Assembly: GCA_024235615.1 (NCBI GenBank)
Contig: JACKMB010000002.1
Span: 1-64,000, forward strand
Origin: Thauera sp.
GTDB lineage: Bacteria; Pseudomonadota; Gammaproteobacteria; Burkholderiales; Rhodocyclaceae
Length of the DNA: 64,000 bases
Direction of reading: 5' to 3'
This document shows, piece by piece, positions 25,573 through 35,508 of the stretch (positions within the stretch are counted from its first letter, which is position 1; the number at the start of each line of letters is the position of its first letter). The notes under the pieces were generated by a model. It was not told the origin of the DNA. It did no database searches and saw nothing but the letters and a program-made list of their open reading frames with translations. The translations under genes were made by a program, and so were the position numbers.

Positions 25573-25952
25573 CGGCCCGTCTCCGCAGCGGCGAGGCGCT
25601 CGACGGTCTCGATCAGCTGAAGCGGGCTGAAGGGCTTGGTCAGGTAGGCGTTGCAGCCGGCCCGTCGGCCGGCCTCGAGGTCGGTCTGCTGGCTGCGTGC
25701 GGTCAGCATCACCACCGGGATGTGCGCGATCTCGGGGTCGGCGCGGATGCGCTCGCAGACCTGGATGCCGTCGAGCTGGCCGGGCATCATCACGTCGAGC
25801 AACACGATGTGAGGGCGCAGGGCCTTGACCATGCGCAGGCCGGTGTCGCCGTTGTCGGCTTCGTGCACCTCGAAGCCGTCGTAATCCATCGTCATGCAGA
25901 TCAGCTTGCGGATCTCGGGCTGGTCCTCGACGACGAGGAGGATCGTGTTCAT
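25569..25952 (-). CDS. Single-domain response regulator
   Basis: A 127-residue CheY-like receiver starting MNTILLVVEDQPE. It has an acidic pocket (ED near 9-10), phospho-acceptor Asp near 53 in IVLLDVMMPG, the Thr of MLTAR, and Lys in LTKPFSP. It has no output domain. The stop overlaps the start of the binding-protein gene (ATGA), implying coupling. The start is chosen at the Met before the first beta strand, because the sequence upstream in frame is not receiver-like. A partner kinase is likely one of those encoded in the same operon. Confidence 0.9.
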   Translation of the reverse strand: MNTILLVVEDQPEIRKLICMTMDYDGFEVHEADNGDTGLRMVKALRPHIVLLDVMMPGQLDGIQVCERIRADPEIAHIPVVMLTARSQQTDLEAGRRAGCNAYLTKPFSPLQLIETVERLAAAETGR

Positions 25953-26043
25953 GTCGTGTGTTCCTGCGGGGTGTGTGGTCGGAAGCTGCGGGTAGTCGTG
26001 CTGCCGCCCCATCGGGGGCGGCGCTTCGATTCGTGAGACGGTC

Positions 26044-26933
<890 letters not shown>

Positions 26934-26937
<4 letters not shown>

Positions 26938-28094
26938 CGGGCAACGTCCTCGCCGGCCGGACGGGAGCGGCGGGTCATCAGGCGGGCGAGATCGCTCGCG
27001 TAGCGCTGGGCCTGGGCGATGTCGGTCTCGACCGTGGTGAACGGGCTGGCGCTGGTGGGCAGCTCGATCGCGGCGGTGACGAAGCCGTCGAGTTCCTGGT
27101 CGAGCGCGAGTCGGCCGTGGTGCATCTCGACGATCCGGCGTGCCAGCGGCAGGCCCAGGCCGAGTCCGGGCGCGCGGGCGGTCGCGGCGGCGCTGCGCAT
27201 CAGCGGCTGCATCAGGCGCGCGCGCAGCAATGGCGAGCGCAGGCCCCGGCCGCGGTTGCGCAGGGTGATGCGTACGAATGCGGCCGAGGCGCTGAGCGTC
27301 AGGCTGATGTCGGTGCCGTTGTCGGAGTGTTCTAGGGCGTTGTCGATGCACGCGTCGAAGGCCAGGCCGAGCCAGTGGGCGCTGCCGTAGATCACCGGAA
27401 AGCTGCCGGTCGCCGGCGAGACCAGATTCAGGCGCTGGCCTCGTGCATGTGCCGCCGGCTCGTGGCGTGCGAGCAGGCGCGGCAGCCAGTCGGCGAGTTC
27501 GATGCGATCGTCGGCCTGGAGCGGGCGGCCGCTGCCGAGCTGGACGAGGTGGACCAGGTCGAGCAGTTGCTGCATCAGCAGCCGGCCCCGCTCGATATCG
27601 CGGGCGCGGGGGGCTGTCTCGGTCGTCGCGGCGGCGGGCAGTCGTGCCGCTTCATCGAGCAGTTCGCCGAAGTCTTCAGCAAAGCGCTGAAGCGGCTCGA
27701 GCATGCTGTGCTCGATCAGCGCGCAGAGGTTGTCGATCGTGGTCTGGTAGACGCTCGCCTCGGTCATGTTCCGCAATACCAGCACCAGGTCCTTGCCCGC
27801 AGGGCTGCGGACGATATGGCCTGCCAGCTGGTCCGGCGCGGCGACCTGGGTCGGATGCACGATCTCGCTCTCGAAGGCGTGCGGCAGCGGAATGTGGCCC
27901 GTCAGGGCCTGGTCGAGCACGGCGGCGATGGTGGCGTGCGGCACGGGTTCGCCCAGACGTACCGGCAGCAGCGCCAGCATCCCCTCGTTTGCGAAGCGCA
28001 CCTTTCCGTCCGGGGCGATGATCGCGAGGCTGTCGGAGAGGCGGTTGAACAGGATCTGGATCGCAGGGTTCACTGGAAATGGTTTAATCAACAA
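26934..28094 (-). CDS. Sensor histidine kinase-like protein, PAS plus ATPase domain
   Basis: A 386-residue cytoplasmic protein. A PAS-like segment lies at about 10-110 (LADSLAIIAPDGKVRFANE-type start, RNMTEASVY end). A helical dimerisation region at 120-200 lacks a canonical His-Glu/Asp-x-Arg box (nearest is LIEHSMLEPLQ), and a HATPase_c domain spans about 230-355 with N-box FDACIDNALEHS and G-box APGLGLGLPLAR. Autophosphorylation on a standard His is therefore uncertain. First gene of the five-gene signalling operon, divergent from the kinase at 28216. Confidence 0.75.
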
Positions 28095-28215
28095 AAAAGT
28101 GATAAAAATATTATAAAAGCTATAATAAATTGAGCGTGCGATCCGTCACGCTCCGGTGCGCGTCATTGAACTAGCATCGCGGCGCATCAAATGACGAGAA
28201 GGTCTGGAGCGGAGC

Positions 28216-29946
28216 TTGGAACGAGCGGAGGGGTGGGCGGGACAGGTGCGAGGGGCAGACGATGCGACAGCGCACGAGTCGTCCGGTGCAGATGCTGCGC
28301 GCTGGCCGCTGGTGCTGATCGTCGTGCTCGCGTTCACGCTGGTCGCATCGGTGTGGGCCGCGGTGCTGTTCAAGGTGGCCGCGGAGGAGCGTGCCGAGCT
28401 TGCCGCGATCGAACGCCGCACGACCAATCTCGCGCGTGTCTTCGAGGAGCACACCGTGCGCACGCTCGCCAGCGTCGACCAGGCGCTGCTGTTCGTGAAG
28501 TTCCAGTACGAGAAGGTAGGCGCCGCGCTCGACATCGCCTCGGCGGTGGAGCAGGGCATGATCGTCAGCACCCTCTTCAACCAGGTCGGGGTGATCGACG
28601 CGCAGGGCATCTACAGCCTGTCCAACCTGCCCGGCTTCAAGCGTGTGGACCTCTCCGATCGCGAGCATTTCCGCGTCCATGTCGACGCGGACTCGCGTAA
28701 CTTCTTCGTCAGCAAGCCGGTGCTCGGGCGCGCGAGCGGCAAGTGGTCGGTGCAGCTCACCCGCCGCATCAACCGCGCCGACGGCAGCTTTGGCGGGGTT
28801 GCGGTGATCTCGCTCGATCCCTTCTACTTCACCACCTTCTACAGTGACCTCGATCTCGGTCGCCACGGCGTGGTGACCCTGGTCGGGCTGGACGGCATCG
28901 TGCGCGCCAGGCGGGCAGGCGACGTTACCGACGTGGGGCAGGACATCCGCAGGGGAGCCTTGTTTGCCGAACTCGCGAAGGCACCGCAGGGGCACTACCA
29001 CTCCAGCAGCGCGATCGATGGCCGCGTGCGCATCGTCAGTTATCGTTCCCTGCCCGGTCTGCCGCTGGTCGTTCTGGTAGGCGTCGATGCCGACGAGGCG
29101 ATGAGCGACTTTCGCGTGCGCCGCGGCGGCTACCTCGCCTTCGCCGCCGGCATGAGCCTGGTCATCGCCGCTTTCTGCGCGCTCTCGCTGTGGCTGCTGC
29201 AGCGTCAGCGACGCATCTCGATGCGGCTACGCGAGATGAAGCCGCGCGCGGAGTCGGCGAACCGGCTCAAGTCCGAGTTCCTCGCCTCGGTGTCGCACGA
29301 GCTGCGCACCCCGCTCAACGGCGTGATCGGCTATTCCGAACTGCTGATGGAGCTGGCGCAGGACGAGGAGCAGCGCAGCTACGCCAGGGTGATCCTCGAC
29401 AGCTCCGGGCATCTGCTCGAACTGCTCAACTCCATCCTCGACCTCGCGCGGGTGGAGGCGGGGCAGATGGCGATCCGGCTGGCGCCCGAGGATGTGGCCG
29501 GGATGGTCGGCCAGGTGTGCGCCAACTACCGGCCGGTGGCGCAGGCCAAGGGCGTGACGCTGGCGTGCGAGGCGCCCGCCGGCGTGATGCTGGAGTGCGA
29601 TCGCACGCGCCTGGTGCAGGTGCTGAACAATCTGGTGCACAACGCGCTCAAATTTACCGACAGCGGGCGGGTGAGCGTGCACGCGCGGCTGGCGCCGACG
29701 CATTGCGTGTTCGAGGTGGCCGATACGGGCTGCGGCATCGCGCCCGACCAGCTCGAGGCGATCTTCGAGCGCTTCCGCCAGGTGCATGATTTCGAAACGC
29801 GTGCCCATGGTGGCACCGGGCTCGGGCTTGCGCTATGCAAGGAGCTCGCGGAACTGATGGGTGGCGGGATCGAGGTGCGCTCGACACCGGGCGAGGGTAG
29901 CGTGTTCAGCGTCAGGCTGCCGCGTTCGCCGAAGGGGACGGAATGA
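28216..29946 (+). CDS. Sensor histidine kinase with periplasmic Cache domain
   Basis: The protein has 576 residues. TM1 at about 30-52 is followed by a periplasmic PDC/Cache-type sensor to about 295 (DREHFRVHVDADSRNFFVSKPVLG is the recognisable core, read as two short pieces), then TM2 at about 302-325. The HisKA acceptor is in SEFLASVSHELRTPLNG and the ATPase domain has NNLVHNALKFTD and GGTGLGLALCKELAELMGG. It overlaps the downstream receiver gene by 4 bp and thus forms a standard two-component pair. The ligand of the Cache domain, often a small carboxylate or amino acid, is unknown. The exact start is uncertain because the first 25 residues are weakly constrained. Confidence 0.85.
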   Translation: MERAEGWAGQVRGADDATAHESSGADAARWPLVLIVVLAFTLVASVWAAVLFKVAAEERAELAAIERRTTNLARVFEEHTVRTLASVDQALLFVKFQYEKVGAALDIASAVEQGMIVSTLFNQVGVIDAQGIYSLSNLPGFKRVDLSDREHFRVHVDADSRNFFVSKPVLGRASGKWSVQLTRRINRADGSFGGVAVISLDPFYFTTFYSDLDLGRHGVVTLVGLDGIVRARRAGDVTDVGQDIRRGALFAELAKAPQGHYHSSSAIDGRVRIVSYRSLPGLPLVVLVGVDADEAMSDFRVRRGGYLAFAAGMSLVIAAFCALSLWLLQRQRRISMRLREMKPRAESANRLKSEFLASVSHELRTPLNGVIGYSELLMELAQDEEQRSYARVILDSSGHLLELLNSILDLARVEAGQMAIRLAPEDVAGMVGQVCANYRPVAQAKGVTLACEAPAGVMLECDRTRLVQVLNNLVHNALKFTDSGRVSVHARLAPTHCVFEVADTGCGIAPDQLEAIFERFRQVHDFETRAHGGTGLGLALCKELAELMGGGIEVRSTPGEGSVFSVRLPRSPKGTE

Positions 29947-30338
29947 TGAAAGTGCTGGTCGTGGATGACAATCCGATCAATCGCCTGTTGCCGATCGCCT
30001 GGCTCAAGCGCCTGGGTTGCGAGACCGAGGAGAGCGCCGGTGGCACCGATGCCCTCGACAAGCTCGCGACGGGCGGTTTCGACGTCGTGCTGCTCGACCT
30101 CAGCATGCCGGAGATGTCGGGGACGGAGATCTGTCGCAGGGCGCGGGCGATGCCGGCAGGCGGGAAGATCCGCATCATCGCCTACACCGCGCACGCGGCG
30201 CCGGAGGCCTTCGAGTCCTTCCGCTCGGCCGGCTTCGACGACGTGCTGGTCAAGCCGGTTACGCGCGATGCGCTGCTCGGGGTTTTCGGCGGGCTCGAAG
30301 GATTCGAGGACATGCGCACGCCCGGAGCCGCGGGCTGA
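29943..30338 (+). CDS. Response regulator receiver protein
   Basis: The 131-residue receiver has VLVVDDNPINR at the N-terminus (acidic pocket), phospho-acceptor Asp near 52 in VVLLDLSMPEMSG, Thr in IAYTAHA and Lys in VLVKPVTRD. No DNA-binding or enzymatic output domain follows, so it acts through protein contacts or a phosphorelay. It is translationally coupled to the Cache kinase (ATGA overlap). Confidence 0.9.
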   Translation: MMKVLVVDDNPINRLLPIAWLKRLGCETEESAGGTDALDKLATGGFDVVLLDLSMPEMSGTEICRRARAMPAGGKIRIIAYTAHAAPEAFESFRSAGFDDVLVKPVTRDALLGVFGGLEGFEDMRTPGAAG

Positions 30339-30378
30339 AGCGGTAGCGCATCCGGTTCGGGCGTGGCCTCCGCCTGCC

Positions 30379-31311
30379 TCAGGCGCCGCGATCGACGACG
30401 GCTGCGCGCAGCGCGCGGAAGCTTTCGTCCTCGCCCTGACCCGAGGTGTCGACCACGTGGTCGGCACGCATGTACTGCGCTTCGCGCGCGGCGAGGATGC
30501 GGCGCAGGTCTTCCATCGCCTCGGCGCTGCCGGCCATGGGGCGCAGGTCGCCCTGCGCGCTCACGCGCTGCATGTGTTCCTCGGGCGAGGCACGCAGCCA
30601 GATGGTGAGGCAGCGCGACAGCAGCAGGTCGTAGGTCTCGGTCTGCGACACGATGCCGCCGCCTGTGGCCAGCACGGTGCGCTCGCCGCTGTCGAGCGCG
30701 CGCCGCAGGCAGCGCTGTTCGATGCGGCGGTAACCCGACTGGCCGTAGAGGGCGAAGATCTCGCCCATGGGCATGCCGGTCTCGCGCTCGATCTCCGCGT
30801 CGAGCTCGACGAATCGGAAGCCGAGCTCGGCCGCCAGCCTGCGGCCCAGCGTGGTCTTGCCGGCGCCGCGCAGCCCGATCAGGGCGATGCGGTTGCGCCG
30901 TGCGGCCTCTTCCTGGCCGTAGTCGCGCATCAGCCTGAAGATCACGTCCTCCAGCCGGTGCCGCGGCAGCTGCTCGAGGATGCGCCGCACCAGGCGCTGC
31001 TCCACCGACTCCTCGACACCCAGGTTCAGCAGCTCCGGCAGGGGCAGCCCCAGCGCGCCGCCGATATGGCGCAGCAGCACGATCGAGACGTTGCCCTCGC
31101 CCGCCTCGAGATGGGCCAGGTGGCGCTCCGAAACACCCGCTTCTCGCGCGAGCTGCTTGCGCGTCTGCCCGCGCCGGTCGCGCGTCTCGCGCACGCGCTT
31201 GCCGAGCGCGAGCAGGAACTCCCCGTCGCTGCGCGGATCGGGCCGGATGCCGGGTTGTGCGACCGGGACGGCCGCGGCGGAAGCTGCAAGGGTCTGATGT
31301 TCGTCGTTCAT
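30379..31311 (-). CDS. BoxR/BzdR-family regulator: XRE helix-turn-helix plus shikimate-kinase-like domain
   Basis: A 310-residue protein. Residues 35-92 are an XRE-type DNA-binding domain (TRKQLAREAGVSERHLAHLE). Residues 142-300 resemble shikimate kinase, with Walker A GLRGAGKTT at 146-154 and ELDAEIERETG. This fusion defines BzdR and BoxR, repressors in Azoarcus and Thauera whose kinase-like domain binds benzoyl-CoA instead of making shikimate phosphate. It is divergent from benzoate-CoA ligase, with palindromic and TGCA-containing sites in the gap. Effector identity and autoregulation are inferred from the family. Confidence 0.9.
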   Translation of the reverse strand: MNDEHQTLAASAAAVPVAQPGIRPDPRSDGEFLLALGKRVRETRDRRGQTRKQLAREAGVSERHLAHLEAGEGNVSIVLLRHIGGALGLPLPELLNLGVEESVEQRLVRRILEQLPRHRLEDVIFRLMRDYGQEEAARRNRIALIGLRGAGKTTLGRRLAAELGFRFVELDAEIERETGMPMGEIFALYGQSGYRRIEQRCLRRALDSGERTVLATGGGIVSQTETYDLLLSRCLTIWLRASPEEHMQRVSAQGDLRPMAGSAEAMEDLRRILAAREAQYMRADHVVDTSGQGEDESFRALRAAVVDRGA

Positions 31312-31430
31312 GACGGGTGCGCTGTTGCGGATTCGTGCGTTTATGGTCCTGCAGGCGATTGGCTGTCAACCGGGCGGCATCGGAGGGTCGCAGGCCCGCT
31401 GCGGGCGATGAAGTGCAGGATAGGCCATAA

Positions 31431-31466
31431 TGCAATATATTGCAGTTTAGACTATATCTAAACTGC
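31431..31466. promoter_or_regulatory. Two adjacent palindromes, possible regulator binding sites
   Basis: TGCAATATATTGCA (31431-31444) is a perfect palindrome. Immediately after it GCAGTTTAGA (31442-31451) and TCTAAACTGC (31457-31466) form a perfect inverted repeat with a 5-base spacer. They sit between the regulator and ligase genes and the first carries the TGCA half-site reported for BzdR. Confidence 0.5.
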
Positions 31467-31497
31467 TGAATTTACGGGGGTTTGCTGTGGCGCAGGG

Positions 31498-31525
31498 TTG
31501 ACACTGCTCTAGATGGGGGTATTCT
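31498..31525 (+). promoter_or_regulatory. Sigma-70 promoter of the benzoate-CoA ligase operon
   Basis: Perfect TTGACA (31498-31503), 16-base spacer, TATTCT (31520-31525). The predicted start near 31532 lies inside the TGCA-rich operator, fitting repression by occlusion. Confidence 0.7.
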
Positions 31526-31528
31526 TTT

Positions 31529-31562
31529 GCATGTCTCGCTTAAAGATGCACTTTAGTGCACA
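31529..31562 (+). promoter_or_regulatory. Operator-like TGCA cluster over the ligase start site
   Basis: TGCATGTC begins at 31529 and the palindrome TGCACTTTAGTGCA lies at 31547-31560, giving three TGCA tetramers in 34 bases. The preceding CTTAAAGATGCACTTT closely matches a site before the ridA gene. Regulator identity is inferred. Confidence 0.6.
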
Positions 31563-31688
31563 TTGCCCGGCTGGCTCGAGCTGCATCGTGGTCGGTCGGG
31601 GCGGCGATCGCGTCAAGGATTTCCTGCATCTGTCCGTTCCGCAAGCAAACCGGACCGGACGATCCGGGATCAGGATGGAGACAGGACG

Positions 31689-33275
31689 ATGCACACCCTC
31701 AGCACCGCAGATCACGGCTGCACGCCGCCCCGGATCGAGATTCCGGACCCTTACAACGCGGCCGACGACCTGCTCGGGCGCAACCTGGTCGCCGGACGGG
31801 GCGGCAAGGTCGCCTACATCGACGATGCCGGCGAATACACTTACGACCAGCTTGCCGCGCGCGCCAACCGCTGCGGCAATGCGTTGCTCGGCACCCTGGG
31901 CCTGGCGCGCGGCGACCGCGTGCTGATGTGCGTGCTCGACTGCATCGATTTCCCCGCGATGTTCCTCGGCGCCATCAAGGCCGGGGTGGTGCCGATCGCG
32001 GTCAATACGCTGCTTACCGAACGCGACTACGAGTACATGCTGTCCGACAGCGGTGCGCGCGTGGCGGTGGTGTCGCAGGCCCTGCTGGCCAATTTCGCTG
32101 CGCTGCCCGGGCGCGTGCCGACGCTCGAGCGCCTGGTCGTCGCCGGCGGCGACGACGACGACGGCTTGGAGGCGCTGCTCTCCGCGCAGTCGGACCAGCT
32201 CGATGCCGCACCGACGCGCGCGACCGATCCCTGTTTCTGGCTCTACTCCTCGGGCTCGACCGGCGCGCCCAAGGGCACGGTACATATCCACTCCAACCTC
32301 ATCCATACCGCCGAGCTCTACGGCCAGGAAGTGCTCGGCATCCGTGAGCAGGATGTGGTGTTCTCGGCGGCGAAGCTGTTCTTCGCCTACGGTCTCGGCA
32401 ACGGCCTCACCTTCCCGCTCTCGGTCGGCGCCACCGCGGTGCTGATGGCCGAGCGGCCGACGCCGGACGCGGTTTTCAGGCGCCTGCGCGAACACCAGCC
32501 GGACATCTTCTACGGCGTGCCCACGCTCTATGCCGGCATGCTCGCGCACACCGGCTGTCCGACCGCGGGCGAGTTGAAGAATCTGCGCGCCTGCACCTCG
32601 GCGGGCGAGGCGCTGCCCGAGGGCGTGGGGCGGCGCTGGAAGGAGCGCCTCGGGGTCGACATCCTCGACGGCATCGGCTCCACCGAGATGCTGCACATCT
32701 TCCTGTCCAACCGCGCCGGCGACGTGCAGTACGGTACCAGCGGCACGCCGGTGCCGGGCTACCGCGTCCGCCTGGTCGACGAGGCGGGTGAAGAGGTCAC
32801 CGCGGCCGAGGAGCCGGGCGAGCTGCAGATCTCCGGGCCGAGCTCCGCGGTGCAGTACTGGAACCAGCCGGAGAAGAGCCGCGCGACCTTCCTCGAGGGC
32901 TGGACGCGCAGCGGCGACAAGTACTACCGCAATCGCGACGGCTACTACGTCTATTCCGGCCGCAGCGACGACATGCTCAAGGTGAGCGGCATCTACGTGT
33001 CCCCGATCGAGGTCGAGTCCGCGCTGATCGCCCACGAGGCGGTGCTCGAGGCCGCGGTGGTCGGCATCGAGGACGAGGAGCGCCTGATCAAGCCCAAGGC
33101 CTTCGTCGTGCTCAAGCCCGGCTTCGGTCCCGGCGAGGCGATGCGGCAGGAGCTGCAGGCGCACGTCAAGGGCATGCTCGCCCCCTACAAGTATCCGCGC
33201 TGGATCGAGTTCGTGGAGGATCTGCCCAAGACCGCCACCGGCAAGATCCAGCGCTTCAAGCTGCGCGGCATCTAG
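31689..33275 (+). CDS. bclA: Benzoate-CoA ligase
   Basis: A 528-residue AMP-forming acyl-CoA synthetase starting MHTLSTADHG after a GGAGACAGG site. The adenylation loop is YSSGSTGAPKGTVH, followed by AKLFFAYGLGNGLTFP, GIGSTEMLHIFLSN (the acceptor motif typical of aryl-CoA ligases), the YxSGRSDDMLKVSG hinge and the PKTATGKIQRFK catalytic Lys loop. Overall wording is that of benzoate-CoA ligases of Thauera and Azoarcus, which convert benzoate, ATP and CoA to benzoyl-CoA. It heads an operon with an ABC importer and is divergent from a BoxR-like regulator, which supports benzoate over other aryl acids. Activity on related acids such as 4-hydroxybenzoate cannot be excluded. Confidence 0.88.
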   Translation: MHTLSTADHGCTPPRIEIPDPYNAADDLLGRNLVAGRGGKVAYIDDAGEYTYDQLAARANRCGNALLGTLGLARGDRVLMCVLDCIDFPAMFLGAIKAGVVPIAVNTLLTERDYEYMLSDSGARVAVVSQALLANFAALPGRVPTLERLVVAGGDDDDGLEALLSAQSDQLDAAPTRATDPCFWLYSSGSTGAPKGTVHIHSNLIHTAELYGQEVLGIREQDVVFSAAKLFFAYGLGNGLTFPLSVGATAVLMAERPTPDAVFRRLREHQPDIFYGVPTLYAGMLAHTGCPTAGELKNLRACTSAGEALPEGVGRRWKERLGVDILDGIGSTEMLHIFLSNRAGDVQYGTSGTPVPGYRVRLVDEAGEEVTAAEEPGELQISGPSSAVQYWNQPEKSRATFLEGWTRSGDKYYRNRDGYYVYSGRSDDMLKVSGIYVSPIEVESALIAHEAVLEAAVVGIEDEERLIKPKAFVVLKPGFGPGEAMRQELQAHVKGMLAPYKYPRWIEFVEDLPKTATGKIQRFKLRGI

Positions 33276-33336
33276 CGCTTCGGCGGCGCCGGGGGGCGCC
33301 GCTCGTGTTCACACCATCAAAAAAGAGGAGACGGAC

Positions 33337-34524
33337 ATGGTCGGAAAGGACAGGAAGCTGCGTCTCGCAGTGAGCGCGCTCGGGCTCGGCCTGGGCATGT
33401 TGCTGGCGCAGGGCGCGGCGGAGGCGGCGGACAAGGTCAAGGTGGGGCTGATGCTGCCCTACACCGGCACCTATGCCTCGCTCGGCAACGCGATCACCAA
33501 CGGGTTCAAGCAGTACGTGGCGGAGCAGGGCGGAAAGCTCGGCGGTCGCGAGGTCGAGTACTTCGTCGTCGATGACGAGTCCGATGCGGCCAAGGCGACC
33601 GAGAACGCCAACAAGCTGGTCAAGCGCGACAACGTCGATGTGCTGGTCGGCACGGTGCACTCGGGCGTGGCGCTGGCGATGGCCAAGGTCGCGCGCGACT
33701 CCAAGACCTTGTTGATCATCCCGAACGCCGGCGCCGACGAGCTCACCGGCCCGCTGTGCGCAGCGAACGTGTTCCGCACCTCGTTCTCGGCCTGGCAGCC
33801 TGCCCATGCGATGGGCAAGGTGGTCGCCGAGCGCGGCCACAAGAACGTGGTCACGCTGAGCTGGAAGTATTCCTTCGGCGAACAGTCCGTGGCCGGCTTC
33901 AAGGAAGCCTTCGAGCAGGCCGGCGGCAAGGTGGTGAAGGAACTCTACCTGCCCTTCCCGAACGTCGAGTTCCAGCCCTTCCTGACCGAGATCGCCAATC
34001 TCAAGCCGGATGCGGTGTTCGTCTTCTTCTCCGGCGCGGGCGCGGCCAAGTTCGTGAAGGACTACGAGGCCTCCGGGCTGAAGGCGAATCTTCCGCTCTA
34101 CGCCCCGGGCTTCCTCACCGATGGCACGCTGGACGCCATGGGCGGCGCGGGCGAGGGCCTGCTGACCACGCTGCACTACGCCGACGGGCTCGACAACGCG
34201 AAGGAGAAGGCCTTCCGCAGTGGCTACGTCGCCGCCTACAAGATCCAGCCCGACGTCTTCGCGGTGCAGGGCTACGACAGCGCCCAGCTGCTGGCGGCGG
34301 GCTTGTCGAAGGCCCCGGCCGGCGCCTTCGACAAGGAGGCGGTCATGAACGCGATGAGCGCCGCCACCATCGACAGCCCGCGCGGCGCCTTCACCTTGTC
34401 CAAGGCCAACAACCCGGTGCAGGACATCTATCTGCGCAAGGCCGAAGGCAGCCAGAACAAGGTGATCGGCGTCGCCGCGGCCAAGCTCGCCGATCCGGCG
34501 CGCGGCTGCAAGCTGATGAAGTGA
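33337..34524 (+). CDS. Periplasmic substrate-binding protein of a LIV-type ABC importer
   Basis: A 395-residue protein with an Ala/Leu-rich signal peptide (LGLGLGMLLAQGAAEAA). A type I periplasmic binding fold covers residues 30-380 (KVKVGLMLPYTGTYASLGNA start, VQGYDSAQLLAAGL near the end). AAAGAGGAG precedes the ATG at 33337. It is the second gene of the benzoate-CoA ligase operon, so the likely ligand is benzoate or a similar aromatic acid rather than branched-chain amino acids. Ligand assignment is contextual. Confidence 0.85.
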   Translation: MVGKDRKLRLAVSALGLGLGMLLAQGAAEAADKVKVGLMLPYTGTYASLGNAITNGFKQYVAEQGGKLGGREVEYFVVDDESDAAKATENANKLVKRDNVDVLVGTVHSGVALAMAKVARDSKTLLIIPNAGADELTGPLCAANVFRTSFSAWQPAHAMGKVVAERGHKNVVTLSWKYSFGEQSVAGFKEAFEQAGGKVVKELYLPFPNVEFQPFLTEIANLKPDAVFVFFSGAGAAKFVKDYEASGLKANLPLYAPGFLTDGTLDAMGGAGEGLLTTLHYADGLDNAKEKAFRSGYVAAYKIQPDVFAVQGYDSAQLLAAGLSKAPAGAFDKEAVMNAMSAATIDSPRGAFTLSKANNPVQDIYLRKAEGSQNKVIGVAAAKLADPARGCKLMK

Positions 34525-34637
34525 GCCCGCGGCGGGGGCGGTGGCGAGCCCGCCGTCCCCGCGCAGCGGGCCGACGTCATCCCTCTGTCCATCGCATCCC
34601 GGCGTGTCCTGCATGTCTGGGAGGGAAGGGTTCAAAC

Positions 34638-35504
34638 ATGGATTTCACCTCGTTCCTGATCCAGATCCTGAACGCGCTCCAGTACGGCCTGCTGCTCTTC
34701 CTGGTGGCGAGCGGCCTGACCCTGGTGTTCGGCATCATGGGCATCATCAACCTGGCGCACGGCAGCTTCTACATGATCGGCGCCTACCTCGCCTTCGCAC
34801 TCAGCAGCCTGACCGGCAACCTGATGCTGGCGATCGTGCTCGGCATCCCGCTCGCCTTCGGCTTCGGGGCGCTGCTCGAGAGGCTGCTCTTCGTGCATCT
34901 GTACAAGCGCGATCACCTGCAGCAGGTGCTGCTCACCTACGGGCTGATCCTCATCTTCGAGGAGTTGCGCAGCCTCACGGTCGGCGATGACGTGCATGGC
35001 GTGGCGATCCCCGAGCTGTTCTCGGCCTCGATCGCGCTCTCGGAGAACCTCTCCTACCCGGTGTACCGGCTGGTGATCTCGGTGGTGTGCATCGCCCTCG
35101 CCGCCGGCCTGTGGTGGCTGATGCAGCGCACCCGGCTGGGCATGATGATCCGTGCCGGCTCGTTCAACCGCGAGATGGTGCAGTCGCTCGGGGTGAACAT
35201 CGACATGCTCTACCGCACCGTGTTCGCGCTCGGCGTGGCGCTGGCGGCACTGGCCGGCATGCTCGCGGCGCCGATCTCCTCGGTCTATCCCGGCATGGGA
35301 GGCAATGTGCTGATCATCTCCTTCGTGGTCGTGGTGATCGGTGGCATCGGTTCGGTGTGGGGGGCGCTGGTGGCGGCGCTGCTGGTGGGGTTCGCGGATA
35401 CGTTCGGCACGGTCCTGATGCCCGATCTCGCGGGGCTGGCGGTCTATCTGCTGATGGCGGTCGTGCTCCTGTGGCGCCCGGAAGGCATCTTCAGGAAGGG
35501 GTGA
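34638..35504 (+). CDS. LivH-type ABC transporter permease
   Basis: The 288-residue permease has about eight hydrophobic helices and the LivH-type signature GIMGIINLAHGSFYMIGAY near residues 35-53. The late segment FVVVVIGGIGSVWGALVAALLVG is typical of the C-terminal half (given here as context, read in parts). It is four bases before the second permease gene. It would form the heteromeric membrane channel with the LivM-type protein. Confidence 0.9.
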   Translation: MDFTSFLIQILNALQYGLLLFLVASGLTLVFGIMGIINLAHGSFYMIGAYLAFALSSLTGNLMLAIVLGIPLAFGFGALLERLLFVHLYKRDHLQQVLLTYGLILIFEELRSLTVGDDVHGVAIPELFSASIALSENLSYPVYRLVISVVCIALAAGLWWLMQRTRLGMMIRAGSFNREMVQSLGVNIDMLYRTVFALGVALAALAGMLAAPISSVYPGMGGNVLIISFVVVVIGGIGSVWGALVAALLVGFADTFGTVLMPDLAGLAVYLLMAVVLLWRPEGIFRKG

Positions 35505-35508
35505 GGCG

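Larger units (their letters stand above)
31312..31688. promoter_or_regulatory. Divergent control region boxR-like / benzoate-CoA ligase
   Basis: This 377-base gap contains two palindromes, one strong sigma-70 promoter reading toward the ligase, and TGCA-containing operator-like sites, annotated separately. On the minus strand CTGCAA and TATCCT, 17 bases apart, could serve the regulator gene with the first palindrome between them. Confidence 0.6.
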